Source of the DNA: Modestobacter lapidis
GTDB taxonomy: Bacteria; Actinomycetota; Actinomycetes; Mycobacteriales; Geodermatophilaceae
Length of the DNA: 55,236 nucleotides
Assembly: GCA_019779905.1 (NCBI GenBank)
Contig: JABAKE010000022.1
Coordinates: 1 to 55,236, forward strand
Reading direction: 5' to 3'
This document shows positions 38,014 through 45,636 of this stretch, piece after piece. Made by a program: the position numbers and the translations under genes. Within the stretch, counting starts at the first letter, position 1, and each line of letters opens with the position of its first letter. A model generated the notes under the pieces. It did not search any database. It was not told where the DNA came from and was given only the letters and a program-made list of their open reading frames with translations.

Positions 38014-38068
38014 CCACCTCCAGGGGCCCGCCCCGAGCGTGCGAGGGGTGGGGGGGAGGTGGTCCTTT
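38014..38068. repeat. Dispersed palindromic element, copy 5
   Basis: On the minus strand it reads AAAGGACCACCTCC, CCCCTCGCACGCTCGGGG, GGGCCCCTGGAGGTG. It starts 1 base after the rhlE stop and lies 25 bases before the beta-propeller gene. Confidence 0.82.
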
Positions 38069-38069
38069 C

Positions 38070-39893
38070 TCAGGCGGCGGACTCGGAGCCGCTGCGACCG
38101 GAGCCGCCGCGGCGCCGACGTCGGCGTGGCTTGCCGGCACCCTCACCGGTGGAGCCGGTCTCGGCCGCCGAGGAGCGGGTGGACGCGGGCCCGTCGACCG
38201 CCGCGGCGGCGCCCTCGGCGGCCGGGCCGGCACCACGGGTCCGCCGGCGGGGCCGGCTCTTGCCGGGACCGGCCGGCTCGGCGTCGTCCCGGCTGCCGCC
38301 ATCGCGACCGCCGCCGTCCCGACCGCTGCTGTCCCGTCCGGGACCGGACTGCGCGCCGCCGGACCGGCCGCTGCCGACCGGGCGCTGCCGCTTGCCGGTC
38401 TCGCCCAGGTCCTCGAGCTGCTCGGCGCCCAGACCCTCCCGGGTGCGCTGCGCGCGAGGCAGCCGGCCGGTGGCCGACTCCGGGACGTCGAGGTCGGCGT
38501 AGACCCACGGGGAGGTGGAGTAGGTCTCCGGCGGCTCGGCGAAGTCGAGGCCCAGTGCCTTGTTGATCAGCTGCCAGCGGGGGATGTCGTCCCAGTCGAC
38601 CAGGGTCACCGCGACGCCGGTGCTGCCGGCGCGGCCGGTGCGGCCGATCCGGTGCACGTAGGTCTTCTCGTCCTCGGGGCACTGGTAGTTCACGACGTGG
38701 CTGACACCGGTGACGTCGATGCCGCGGGCGGCGACGTCGGTGGCGACCAGGACGTCGACCTTGCCGGCGCGGAAGGCGCGCAGCGCCTGCTCGCGGGCAC
38801 CCTGGCCCAGGTCACCGTGCACGGCGGCAGCCGCGAAGCCGCGGTCGACCAGGTCGTCGGCGACCTTCTGCGCGGTGCGCTTGGTGCGGCAGAACACCAT
38901 CACCAGGCCGCGGTCGCGCGACTGCAGCACCCGGGACAGCAGCTCGGGCTTGTCCAGGTTGTGCGCCCGGTAGATGAACTGGGTGGTCTGCGGGACCGTG
39001 CTGCCCTCGTCGTTGCCGTGCGCCCGGATGTGCGTGGGCTGGGTCATGAACGAGCGGGACAGGGTGACGATCGGGCCGGGCATCGTCGCGGAGAACAGCA
39101 TCGTCTGCCGCTTGTCCGGGACCATCGCCAGGATCCGCTCGATGTCGGGGAGGAATCCGAGGTCGAGCATCTCGTCGGCCTCGTCGAGGACGAGGACCTT
39201 GACCTTGCCCAGGATCAGGTGACCCTGCTGCGCCAGGTCGAGCAGCCGGCCGGGCGTGCCGACGACGATCTCGACGCCGGCCTGCAGCGACTGGACCTGC
39301 GGCTCGAAGGCGCGGCCGCCGTAGATGGCCTGCACCCGGATGCCGCGCCTGGCGCCGGCGGCGGACAGGTCGCGGGACACCTGGACGCAGAGCTCACGGG
39401 TCGGGACGACGACCAGCGCCTGCGGGACGCCGTCCCCGCCTTCGGCCGGCGGGACCACCCGCTGCAGCATCGGGACGCCGAAGCCCAGCGTCTTGCCGGT
39501 GCCGGTGCGGGCCTGACCGATGAGGTCGTGCCCGGCCAGCGCCAACGGCAGGGTGAGCTCCTGGATGGCGAAGGTGCGGGTGATCCCGACCTCGGTCAGT
39601 GCGGCGACGACGTCGGGGTGCACGTCGAAGTCGCTGAACAGCGGGCTGTCGCTGGCGACGGGTGCGCCGCCCAGCTCCTCTACCTGCTGCTCGATCTCCT
39701 CGGGGGCCGGGGCGCCGGTCTCGGCGTGCTCCAGCTCAGGGGCGGGGATGTTCTCGCTGGGGATGTTCTCGGTGGAGGTCAGTTCTCTCGCCTCGGTCTG
39801 GTGGGGGACCGGGGGCGTCGTCGGTGCCCGGGGTCGGGCGTTTCCCGGCGACGCCTGCCGGTCCCGGGGTCGGTTCCGGGATCGTTCGTCCAC
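38070..39893 (-). CDS. rhlE: DEAD-box RNA helicase RhlE
   Basis: This 607-residue ATP-dependent RNA helicase acts in RNA turnover or ribosome assembly, often in the cold. It has the Q-motif (near FAIQELTLPLALAG), Walker A ARTGTGKT, VLDEADEMLDLGF, FSATMPG, VMVFCRTKRTAQKVADDL and HRIGRTGRAGSTG. The C-terminal 140 residues are rich in R, G, S and D, an RNA-binding tail. The start GTG 39893 is the only regular start in phase; the first 70 residues are low-complexity. It is divergent from the ferritin-like gene, as Rv3211 is from Rv3210c. A palindromic element follows the stop. Confidence 0.95.
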   Translation of the reverse strand: MDERSRNRPRDRQASPGNARPRAPTTPPVPHQTEARELTSTENIPSENIPAPELEHAETGAPAPEEIEQQVEELGGAPVASDSPLFSDFDVHPDVVAALTEVGITRTFAIQELTLPLALAGHDLIGQARTGTGKTLGFGVPMLQRVVPPAEGGDGVPQALVVVPTRELCVQVSRDLSAAGARRGIRVQAIYGGRAFEPQVQSLQAGVEIVVGTPGRLLDLAQQGHLILGKVKVLVLDEADEMLDLGFLPDIERILAMVPDKRQTMLFSATMPGPIVTLSRSFMTQPTHIRAHGNDEGSTVPQTTQFIYRAHNLDKPELLSRVLQSRDRGLVMVFCRTKRTAQKVADDLVDRGFAAAAVHGDLGQGAREQALRAFRAGKVDVLVATDVAARGIDVTGVSHVVNYQCPEDEKTYVHRIGRTGRAGSTGVAVTLVDWDDIPRWQLINKALGLDFAEPPETYSTSPWVYADLDVPESATGRLPRAQRTREGLGAEQLEDLGETGKRQRPVGSGRSGGAQSGPGRDSSGRDGGGRDGGSRDDAEPAGPGKSRPRRRTRGAGPAAEGAAAAVDGPASTRSSAAETGSTGEGAGKPRRRRRRGGSGRSGSESAA

Positions 39894-40113
39894 GCGCCGA
39901 CGCGGCCAGCAGACCGGGCGTCCAGAGCAGACTGCCCGGGAGACGGCCCACGAGGGGCCGGTCTCGAGGAGATCCAGCGGTCATCAGCGCACACGGAAAT
40001 TGCACTACAGGGAACGAGCCTGGCGGCCCGCTCATTCCATTCTAACCTGCGGCGCCCGCTAGCCTCGCTGCGCGCGCCGGGGGCGACCCCCGGGCGGGGA
40101 CGGAGGGACGCGT
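39894..40113. promoter_or_regulatory. Divergent promoter region of rhlE and the ferritin-like gene
   Basis: On the plus strand TAACCT (40043-40048) and TAGCCT (40060-40065) are -10 candidates for the ferritin-like gene. On the minus strand TAGAAT (40044-40039) is a good -10, giving rhlE a leader of about 140 bases. A minus-strand frame from ATG 40035 runs 99 codons across the rhlE start, which may be chance. Confidence 0.4.
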
Positions 40114-40764
40114 GTGGCCACGGTCGACCAGAGAGCCGTTCCCGACCTGCTGGGAGTGCTCGCCTACGCCGAGCTGACCGCGTTCGACCGCCTGGCCGAG
40201 GACGCCCGCCTGGCGCCGACGCTCGACGGGCGCGCCTCGCTGGCCCGGATGGCCGCCGCCGAGGTGGCGCACCACGGCAGGCTCACCGCGCGGCTGCGGG
40301 AGCTCGGGATCGAGCCGGCGGAGGCGATGGCGCCCTTCGTCGCCCCGCTCGACGCCTTCCACGACGGCACCCGGGCCAGCACCTGGCTGGAGGGGCTCGT
40401 CAAGGCCTACGTCGGCGACGGCCTGGCCACCGACTTCTACCGGGAGATCGCGGCGTTCCTGCCCCAGCCGGACCGGGCACTGGTGGAGGAGGTGCTGGCC
40501 GACACCGGTTACGCGGATTTCGCCGTCCGCGAGGTGCGGGCCGCGATCGTCGCCGACCGCGCCGTGGCCGGTCGGCTGGCTCTCTGGGCCCGCCGGCTGG
40601 TGGGTGAGGCGCTCACCCAGTCGCAGGCGGTCATCGCCGAGCACGACCGGCTGGCCGAGCTGATCATCGCCGGCACCGGAGACCTCGCCGGGGTCGGGCA
40701 GCTGCTGCAGCGGATCACCACCGCGCACGGCCACCGGATGCGCGCCTTGGGGTTGAACCCATGA
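40114..40764 (+). CDS. Ferritin-like fold protein (Rv3210c/MiaE-like)
   Basis: This 216-residue helical protein has the ferritin-like pattern: an early Glu (AYAELTAFDRLAEDAR), AAAEVAHHGRLTARLRELG with E-x-x-H, and a later helix pair. These could form a di-iron site related to the tRNA hydroxylase MiaE. It is a conserved actinobacterial protein (Rv3210c) without proven function. GTG 40114 has GGAGG about 9 bases upstream. It is convergent with the DUF3107 gene across copy 6 of the palindromic element. Confidence 0.82.
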   Translation: MATVDQRAVPDLLGVLAYAELTAFDRLAEDARLAPTLDGRASLARMAAAEVAHHGRLTARLRELGIEPAEAMAPFVAPLDAFHDGTRASTWLEGLVKAYVGDGLATDFYREIAAFLPQPDRALVEEVLADTGYADFAVREVRAAIVADRAVAGRLALWARRLVGEALTQSQAVIAEHDRLAELIIAGTGDLAGVGQLLQRITTAHGHRMRALGLNP

Positions 40765-40822
40765 AGGGCCCCGGTGCCCCCCACGCCTCGCGAGCTCGGC
40801 GCGGGCCCCTGCACCGGGGCCG
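40765..40822. repeat. Dispersed palindromic element, copy 6
   Basis: AGGGCCCCGGTGCC, then CGCCTCGCGAGCTCGGCGCG, then CCTGCACCGGGGCC. It begins directly after the ferritin-like stop and lies between convergent genes. Both arms have changed together relative to other copies, keeping the stem. Confidence 0.82.
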
Positions 40823-40846
40823 TTCCATCAGGCCCTACCGGGTTCC

Positions 40847-41077
40847 CTACCCGGCGATGAAACCGACCCGCCGCTGGTCTGCCTCGGCGATCTCGACGTA
40901 GGCGATGCGGTCGGTCGGAACGACGATGCGGCGACCCCGCTCGTCGACCAGGGTGAGGAGACCGTCCTTGGCCGCCGTCATCGCCTTGGACACCTCCGCC
41001 GCGATCTCGTCCGGCGTCTTGGGGCTGTCGATGACCAGCTCACGGGGCGAGTGTTGGACACCGATCTTTACTTCCAC
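40847..41077 (-). CDS. DUF3107 small protein (Rv3208A/TB9.4 type)
   Basis: This 76-residue protein begins EVKIGVQHSPRELVID and contains LVDERGRRIVVPTDRIAYVEI, ending DQRRVGFIAG. This is the DUF3107 family, almost universal in actinobacteria, of unknown function. GTG 41077 is preceded by GAGGAGG and, further up, by TAGCGT (41120-41115 on the minus strand). A longer upstream frame is rejected. It follows the TetR gene in the same direction. Confidence 0.9.
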   Translation of the reverse strand: MEVKIGVQHSPRELVIDSPKTPDEIAAEVSKAMTAAKDGLLTLVDERGRRIVVPTDRIAYVEIAEADQRRVGFIAG

Positions 41078-41178
41078 GTGGAGATGCCTCCTCAAGTCGG
41101 ACTGCTGCTCGCCCACGCTAGTCCAGCCGGGGGCGACCGACCCGGCGCAGCAGGTGCGCCGACAGCGAACGCCGGTGC

Positions 41179-41850
41179 TCAGCCGGCCGAGCCCGCGGTG
41201 CCGCCGTCGTCCTCGCGCAGCGGGAAGCCGGACATGCCGCGCCAGGCCAGCGACGACATCAGGGCCACCGCCTCGTCCCGGGACAGCGTGCCCTTGCCGG
41301 CCAGCCACCAGCGCGCGCTGGTCTCGGCCAGCCCCGTCATCCCGGCCGACAGCAGCAGGGCCCGCTCCGGGTCGGCGCCGGTCTCGACCGCGATCACCTC
41401 GGCGATCGCCTCGATGCACTGCCGGGCGCCCCGGTCGACGGCGTCGCGGACGTCGGGGTCGTTGCGCAGATCGGACTCGAAGACCAGCCGGAAGGCCTCG
41501 CCCTCGGCGTCGATGAAGTCGAAGTAGGCGCCCACCGCGCCATCGACGCGGGTCCGGTTGTCGGCCGTCCCGGCCATCGCCTCGCGCACCCGGTCGCTCA
41601 GCTCGTCGACCTGCTGCTCCAGCAACGCCAGGTACAGCTCCCGCTTGCCGGGGAAGTGCTGGTACAGGACCGGCTTGCTCACCCCGGCCCGGTCGGCGAT
41701 GTCGTCCATCGCCGCGGCGTGGAACCCCTGGGCGACGAAGACGTCGCGGGCGGCCCGCAGCAGCTGCTGCCGCCGGGCGTCGCGGGGCAGCCGGGACGTG
41801 CGGCGGGGGGACGCCGGCGCGGCGGCGGGTGCGGGTCGGCTGGGCTGCAT
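41179..41850 (-). CDS. TetR-family transcriptional regulator (Rv3208 type)
   Basis: This 223-residue repressor-type protein has an N-terminal HTH (RRQQLLRAARDVFVAQGFHA, AAMDDIADRAGVSKPVLYQHF) and a helical ligand domain with LRNDPDVRDAVDRG and ALLLSAGMTGLAETSARWWL. It matches the regulator beside TB9.4 in mycobacteria. Target genes are unknown; the divergent hydrolase or the gene's own operon are natural candidates. TAACAT on the minus strand lies 9 bases before ATG 41850, so the leader is very short. Confidence 0.92.
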   Translation of the reverse strand: MQPSRPAPAAAPASPRRTSRLPRDARRQQLLRAARDVFVAQGFHAAAMDDIADRAGVSKPVLYQHFPGKRELYLALLEQQVDELSDRVREAMAGTADNRTRVDGAVGAYFDFIDAEGEAFRLVFESDLRNDPDVRDAVDRGARQCIEAIAEVIAVETGADPERALLLSAGMTGLAETSARWWLAGKGTLSRDEAVALMSSLAWRGMSGFPLREDDGGTAGSAG

Positions 41851-41905
41851 GGCGGGGCGATGTTACCGGCGCGTCGCCTCCGCGGTCCGGGGTGCGGGGG
41901 CGGAC

Positions 41906-41911
41906 TACCGT
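41906..41911 (+). promoter_or_regulatory. -10 hexamer of the 41918 hydrolase gene, leaderless
   Basis: TACCGT lies 6 bases before GTG 41918. The 67-base gap to the divergent TetR gene could also hold its operator. Confidence 0.55.
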
Positions 41912-41917
41912 CGTCGG

Positions 41918-42970
41918 GTGACCGACGCCCGCCTCTCCGACGTGCCCCTGCCGCGGTCCCGGACCCTCGTCCCGCCGTGGCCGGGGCAGCAGGTGCCCGT
42001 CGCGGGTGGGCAGGTGTTCGTCCGGCACACCCCCTGGGTCGGCCCGGTCGGCGGCCGTGGGGAGCCCGGCGGCGGCGCCCCCGTCGAGCGAGCGCTGTAC
42101 GTCCACGGGCTCGGCGGCGCCTCCACCAACTGGACCGACCTGGCGGCCCTGCTGGCCGTCCGGTTCGACGGGTACGCACTCGACCTGCCCGGGTTCGGCC
42201 GGTCCGCGCCGCCCCCGCGGGGCACCTACTCGATGCAGCGGCACGTCCAGGCGGTCGTCGACGTCCTCGAATGGGTCGTCGACCGCCCCGGGCCCGGCCG
42301 TGGCCGGCCGGTCCACCTGCTGGGCAACTCCCTCGGCGGACTGGTCAGCGTGTGGGTCGCCGCCCGTCGCCCCGACCTGGTCGCCACGCTGACGCTGGTC
42401 TCCGCGGCCATGCCGGTCTACCGGGTGCCGGCCGCCTTCGACCGGGCGATCGCCCTGGTGCTGCTGCCCGGCGTGCCGGCGCTGGCCGAGAAGCGGCTGG
42501 CGGGGGTGAGCCCGGAGCAGCGGGTCAGGGGGTTGGTGCAGATGTGCATCGGTGACCCGTCCCGGGTGCCCGAGGCCAGGCTGGCCGAGGCGGTGGAGGA
42601 GCTGCGCGAGCACGACGCCCAGCCCTGGGCCGGCCAGGCCCTGACCCGCAGCCTGCGCGGGCTGATGACGTCCTATCTGCGGCTCGGCCGGGCGAACGCC
42701 TGGCGGATGGCCCGGTCGGTCCGGGTCCCCTCGCTCGTCGTCTGGGGCGACCGGGACCGGCTGGTCGACCCGGCGCTGGCGCCCCGGCTGGCCGCGGCGC
42801 TCCCCGACGCGAGGCTGCAGGTGCAGCCCGGGGTCGGGCACCTGGCGATGCTCGAGGCGCCGGAGGCGACCGCCCGGGCCGTGCTCGCCCTGGCCGAGGA
42901 CGCCGCCCGCCGGTCGGCCGGCGCCGACGGCGACGGGCCCGCCCGGCAGCGGGCCTCCGGGCGGGCCTGA
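41918..42970 (+). CDS. Alpha/beta hydrolase
   Basis: This 350-residue alpha/beta hydrolase has the oxyanion segment LYVHGLGGASTNW, the elbow LLGNSLGGLVSVW with nucleophile serine, the acid in WGDRDRLVDPAL, and the histidine in PGVGHLAMLEAP. The fold is complete. Substrate is unknown; esterase or lipase action is the general expectation. GTG 41918 follows TACCGT by 6 bases; the long open frame upstream (from 41558) is rejected. It is divergent from the TetR gene and followed by the DUF3152 gene. Confidence 0.88.
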   Translation: MTDARLSDVPLPRSRTLVPPWPGQQVPVAGGQVFVRHTPWVGPVGGRGEPGGGAPVERALYVHGLGGASTNWTDLAALLAVRFDGYALDLPGFGRSAPPPRGTYSMQRHVQAVVDVLEWVVDRPGPGRGRPVHLLGNSLGGLVSVWVAARRPDLVATLTLVSAAMPVYRVPAAFDRAIALVLLPGVPALAEKRLAGVSPEQRVRGLVQMCIGDPSRVPEARLAEAVEELREHDAQPWAGQALTRSLRGLMTSYLRLGRANAWRMARSVRVPSLVVWGDRDRLVDPALAPRLAAALPDARLQVQPGVGHLAMLEAPEATARAVLALAEDAARRSAGADGDGPARQRASGRA

Positions 42971-43041
42971 GGATCGGTCCGCCGCGACGACCTCCGGCGA
43001 GGTCTCCCTGGTCGGTGGTCCTCCGTGAGAACCTGGGCGGC

Positions 43042-43995
43042 GTGACCCGACCGGACCTCCGCACCCAGCGTGGTGCGGCTCCGGATGCGCCGGTGCCGGA
43101 TCAGCGCGGGCGGGGGGCGGCGGAGCCACTCGTCGCCCGCCGCGCCCCGTTGGGCGCCACCCGACCAGTCGCCCGACGAACGGAGTCCGCCGGGCGGGCC
43201 CGGCGCTTCGTCCGCCGTTACGGATGGCGTGCCTACGCCGTCCCGGTGCTCACCGTGGCCACGCTCGTCGCCCTGGTCGACGTCGCGGCCACCAGCGTCG
43301 CCGGCCCCGCCCCCGGAGCCGAGCCGGCCGCTGCCGGACAGACCACGCCGGTCAGCCCGGAACCCACCGCGCCGCCCACTGCGGCCGTGGGTGAGGGCGT
43401 GCCTGCAGACGCAGACGCCGATGTTGACGCCGCCGCCGCGGCGCCGGGGCCCGCCTACGTCGAGCAGGGAGCCGGGACGGTGAGCGTCGTCGACGGCACC
43501 TCCGGGGTCTACGGCACCGGACCCCTCCAGCGGTTCGTCGTCGAGGTCGAGGACGGCATCGGCGTCGACGGGGCCGGCTTCGCCACCGCCGTGGAGGCCA
43601 CCCTCGGCGACCCGCGCTCCTGGGGGAACGGCGGCCGCCTGTCGGTGCAGCGGGTGGGCGCCGCCGAGGCAGCGGCCGGGGCCTACGACTTCCGCGTGAG
43701 CCTGGTCAGCCCCGGCAGCATGGAGGTCTACTGCCCCGGGGTGGGCACCGGCGGCTACACGTCCTGCCGGTACGGCGAGCGGGCGGTGATCAACCTGGCC
43801 CGCTGGGAGACCGCTGTCCCCGACTACGACGGCGACATCCCCACCTACCGCCAGTACGTGGTCAACCACGAGGTCGGGCATGCCCTCGGCAACGGCCACC
43901 AGCCCTGCGCCGGCCCGGGCCAGGTCGCCCCCGTCATGCACCAGCAGACGCTCGGCCTGGACGGCTGCACCAAGAACGCCTGGCCGTATCCATGA
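43042..43995 (+). CDS. DUF3152 membrane-anchored putative metalloprotease (Rv3207c type)
   Basis: This 317-residue protein has a basic cytoplasmic N-terminus, one transmembrane helix (about residues 65-88, YAVPVLTVATLVALVDVA), a low-complexity A/P/D linker and a C-terminal DUF3152 domain. The domain holds HEVGHALGNGH near residue 276, a perfect HExxHxxGxxH zinc-protease signature. Cysteines in MEVYCPG, TSCRYG, QPCAG and DGCTK may form disulphides. No substrate is known. The start at GTG 43042 has GAACCT 7 bases upstream; GTG 43015 is possible. A short hairpin follows the stop. Confidence 0.87.
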   Translation: MTRPDLRTQRGAAPDAPVPDQRGRGAAEPLVARRAPLGATRPVARRTESAGRARRFVRRYGWRAYAVPVLTVATLVALVDVAATSVAGPAPGAEPAAAGQTTPVSPEPTAPPTAAVGEGVPADADADVDAAAAAPGPAYVEQGAGTVSVVDGTSGVYGTGPLQRFVVEVEDGIGVDGAGFATAVEATLGDPRSWGNGGRLSVQRVGAAEAAAGAYDFRVSLVSPGSMEVYCPGVGTGGYTSCRYGERAVINLARWETAVPDYDGDIPTYRQYVVNHEVGHALGNGHQPCAGPGQVAPVMHQQTLGLDGCTKNAWPYP

Positions 43996-43999
43996 CATC

Positions 44000-44016
44000 G
44001 TCATCCTCCGGATGAC
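44000..44016 (+). terminator. Hairpin after the DUF3152 gene
   Basis: GTCATCC (44000-44006) pairs with GGATGAC (44010-44016) across a TCC loop, 4 bases after the stop. No T-tract follows. Confidence 0.5.
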
Positions 44017-44212
44017 ACCGCGGCCAACGGCCGTCCCCAACGGTCGATGAGCCGTTGCCCGCGTCTTCGGCGGGAGCCTCCGGCCCCGCGCCGGAGCCGC
44101 GGACGGCCTCCGGCCGGCCCGGGGTTGCGTCTCTTCGGTGCCTTCCGTGGTGCTCGTCCAGTCCACTGCACTACTCCACAGACAGCCTCTCGGCGACTCG
44201 GAACACTCCGCC

Positions 44213-44371
44213 ATGTCACGCTGTTGCGCAGTACAGGACGTCGGCGCAGGCCGACCGGTCCTGCCTGAACCTGCAGTCGCTGCGAAGGAGCCCCCGTGTC
44301 GTTGCCACCCCTGGTGGAGCCCGCTGACGACCTCTCGATCGACGAGGTCCGCCGCTACAGCCGCCACCTGA
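44213..44371 (+). CDS. Cysteine-containing uORF overlapping the moeZ start
   Basis: The frame from ATG 44213 begins MSRCCAVQDVGAGRPVLP, with tandem cysteine codons TGT TGC at 44222-44227. It reads on through the moeZ start, where a second C-R-C lies at 44297-44305, and stops at 44371 (52 codons). AACACT (44202-44207), a weak -10, lies 5 bases upstream, so it may be leaderless. Mycobacteria use polycysteine uORFs to control sulfur genes, and MoeZ supplies sulfur for cysteine and molybdopterin synthesis. I infer a cysteine-responsive leader; expression is untested. Confidence 0.45.
   Translation: MSRCCAVQDVGAGRPVLPEPAVAAKEPPCRCHPWWSPLTTSRSTRSAATAAT
44234..44263 (+). promoter_or_regulatory. Attenuator-like hairpin in the moeZ leader
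   Basis: CAGGAC-GTCGGC (44234-44245) pairs with GCCGAC (44250-44255) and GTCCTG (44258-44263), with a GCAG loop and a two-base bulge. The 5' arm begins 6 bases after the tandem cysteine codons, so a ribosome paused there would cover it. Confidence 0.5.
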
Positions 44372-45456
44372 TCATCCCCGACGTCGGGATGGACGGGCAG
44401 AAGCGGCTGAAGAACGCCAAGGTGCTGGCCGTGGGTGCCGGCGGCCTCGGCTCGCCGGTGCTGCTGTACCTGGCCGCGGCCGGTGTCGGAACCCTGGGCA
44501 TCGTCGAGTTCGACACCGTCGACGAGTCCAACCTGCAGCGCCAGGTCATCCACGGCCAGTCCGACGTCGGCCGGTCCAAGGCCGAGAGCGCCCGCGACTC
44601 CATCAAGGAGATCAACCCGCTCGTCGACGTCCGGCTGCACCAGACCCGGCTGGACAGCTCGAACGTCGAGGAGATCTTCGGCCAGTACGACCTCATCGTC
44701 GACGGCACCGACAACTTCGCCACCCGCTACCTGGTCAACGACGCCTGCGTGCTGCTGAACAAGCCGTACGTGTGGGGCTCGATCTACCGCTTCGACGGCC
44801 AGGTCTCGGTCTTCTGGAACGAGCACGGCCCCAACTACCGGGACCTGTACCCGGTGCCGCCGCCGCCCGGGATGGTGCCCTCCTGCGCCGAGGGTGGCGT
44901 GCTCGGTGTGCTCTGCGCCACCGTCGGCGCGATCCAGGCCACCGAGGCCGTCAAGCTCATCACCGGCATCGGCGAGACGCTGCTGGGCCGGCTGATGGTC
45001 TACGACGCCCTTGAGATGACCTTCCGCGAGATCAAGGTCCGCAAGGACCCCGAGGGCGAGCCGATCACCGGGCTGATCGACTACGAGGCCTTCTGCGGTG
45101 TCGTGTCCGAAGAGGCCCAGGAGGCCGCTGCCGGTTCGACGATCACCGTCGACGAGCTCAAGGACATGATGGACGCTGGCAAGGACTTCGAGCTGATCGA
45201 CGTCCGGGAGCCCAACGAGTACGAGATCGTCTCGATCCCCGGCGCGACGCTGATCCCCAAGGACGAGATCCTGTCCGGCCGGGCGCTGTCCCAGCTGCCG
45301 CAGGACCGGCCGATCGTGCTGCACTGCAAGACCGGTGTCCGCTCCGCCGAGGCGCTCGCCGCGGTCAAGGCGGCCGGCTTCAAGGACGCCGTCCACGTCC
45401 AGGGCGGCGTGACGGCGTGGGCGACGCGCATCGACAAGGCGCTCCCGACCTACTAG
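44296..45456 (+). CDS. moeZ: Adenylyltransferase/sulfurtransferase MoeZ
   Basis: This 386-residue protein activates the C-terminus of small sulfur carriers (CysO, MoaD types) by adenylation and transfers sulfur to them. The E1-like ThiF domain has GAGGLGSPVLLYLAAAGVG, DFD-like EFDTVDESNLQRQVIHG and DGTDNFATRYLVND. The C-terminal rhodanese domain (about residues 285-386) has the active-site loop HCKTGVRSAEA with Cys344. GTG 44296 follows AAGGAG. A 300-base upstream region separates it from DUF3152 and holds the overlapping uORF. A partial and a full palindromic element follow the stop. Confidence 0.96.
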   Translation: MSLPPLVEPADDLSIDEVRRYSRHLIIPDVGMDGQKRLKNAKVLAVGAGGLGSPVLLYLAAAGVGTLGIVEFDTVDESNLQRQVIHGQSDVGRSKAESARDSIKEINPLVDVRLHQTRLDSSNVEEIFGQYDLIVDGTDNFATRYLVNDACVLLNKPYVWGSIYRFDGQVSVFWNEHGPNYRDLYPVPPPPGMVPSCAEGGVLGVLCATVGAIQATEAVKLITGIGETLLGRLMVYDALEMTFREIKVRKDPEGEPITGLIDYEAFCGVVSEEAQEAAAGSTITVDELKDMMDAGKDFELIDVREPNEYEIVSIPGATLIPKDEILSGRALSQLPQDRPIVLHCKTGVRSAEALAAVKAAGFKDAVHVQGGVTAWATRIDKALPTY

Positions 45457-45480
45457 AAGGACCTCGTCCCTCCCCACGAT
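45457..45480. repeat. Dispersed palindromic element, copy 7a (half unit)
   Basis: AAGGACCTCGTCCCTCCCCACGA resembles the left half of the element only. It lies directly after the moeZ stop and is followed by a full copy. Confidence 0.6.
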
Positions 45481-45538
45481 AGAAGGACCCCGTCCTCCTC
45501 ACCCCTCGCAAGCTCGGGGCGAGCCTCGGGACGGGGCC
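45481..45538. repeat. Dispersed palindromic element, copy 7b
   Basis: AAGGACCCCGTCC, CCCCTCGCAAGCTCGGGG and GGACGGGGCC are as in copy 2, which it matches almost base for base. Probable moeZ terminator. Confidence 0.88.
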
Positions 45539-45636
45539 GGCGCCGCGGGTCCCTGGGACGCGGCCGTTCCAGCAGTTCACCCGCGCCCCGGTACGCCACT
45601 GCGCGTGCCGGGGCCCGGCTGCGTTTGACTGGTCGC

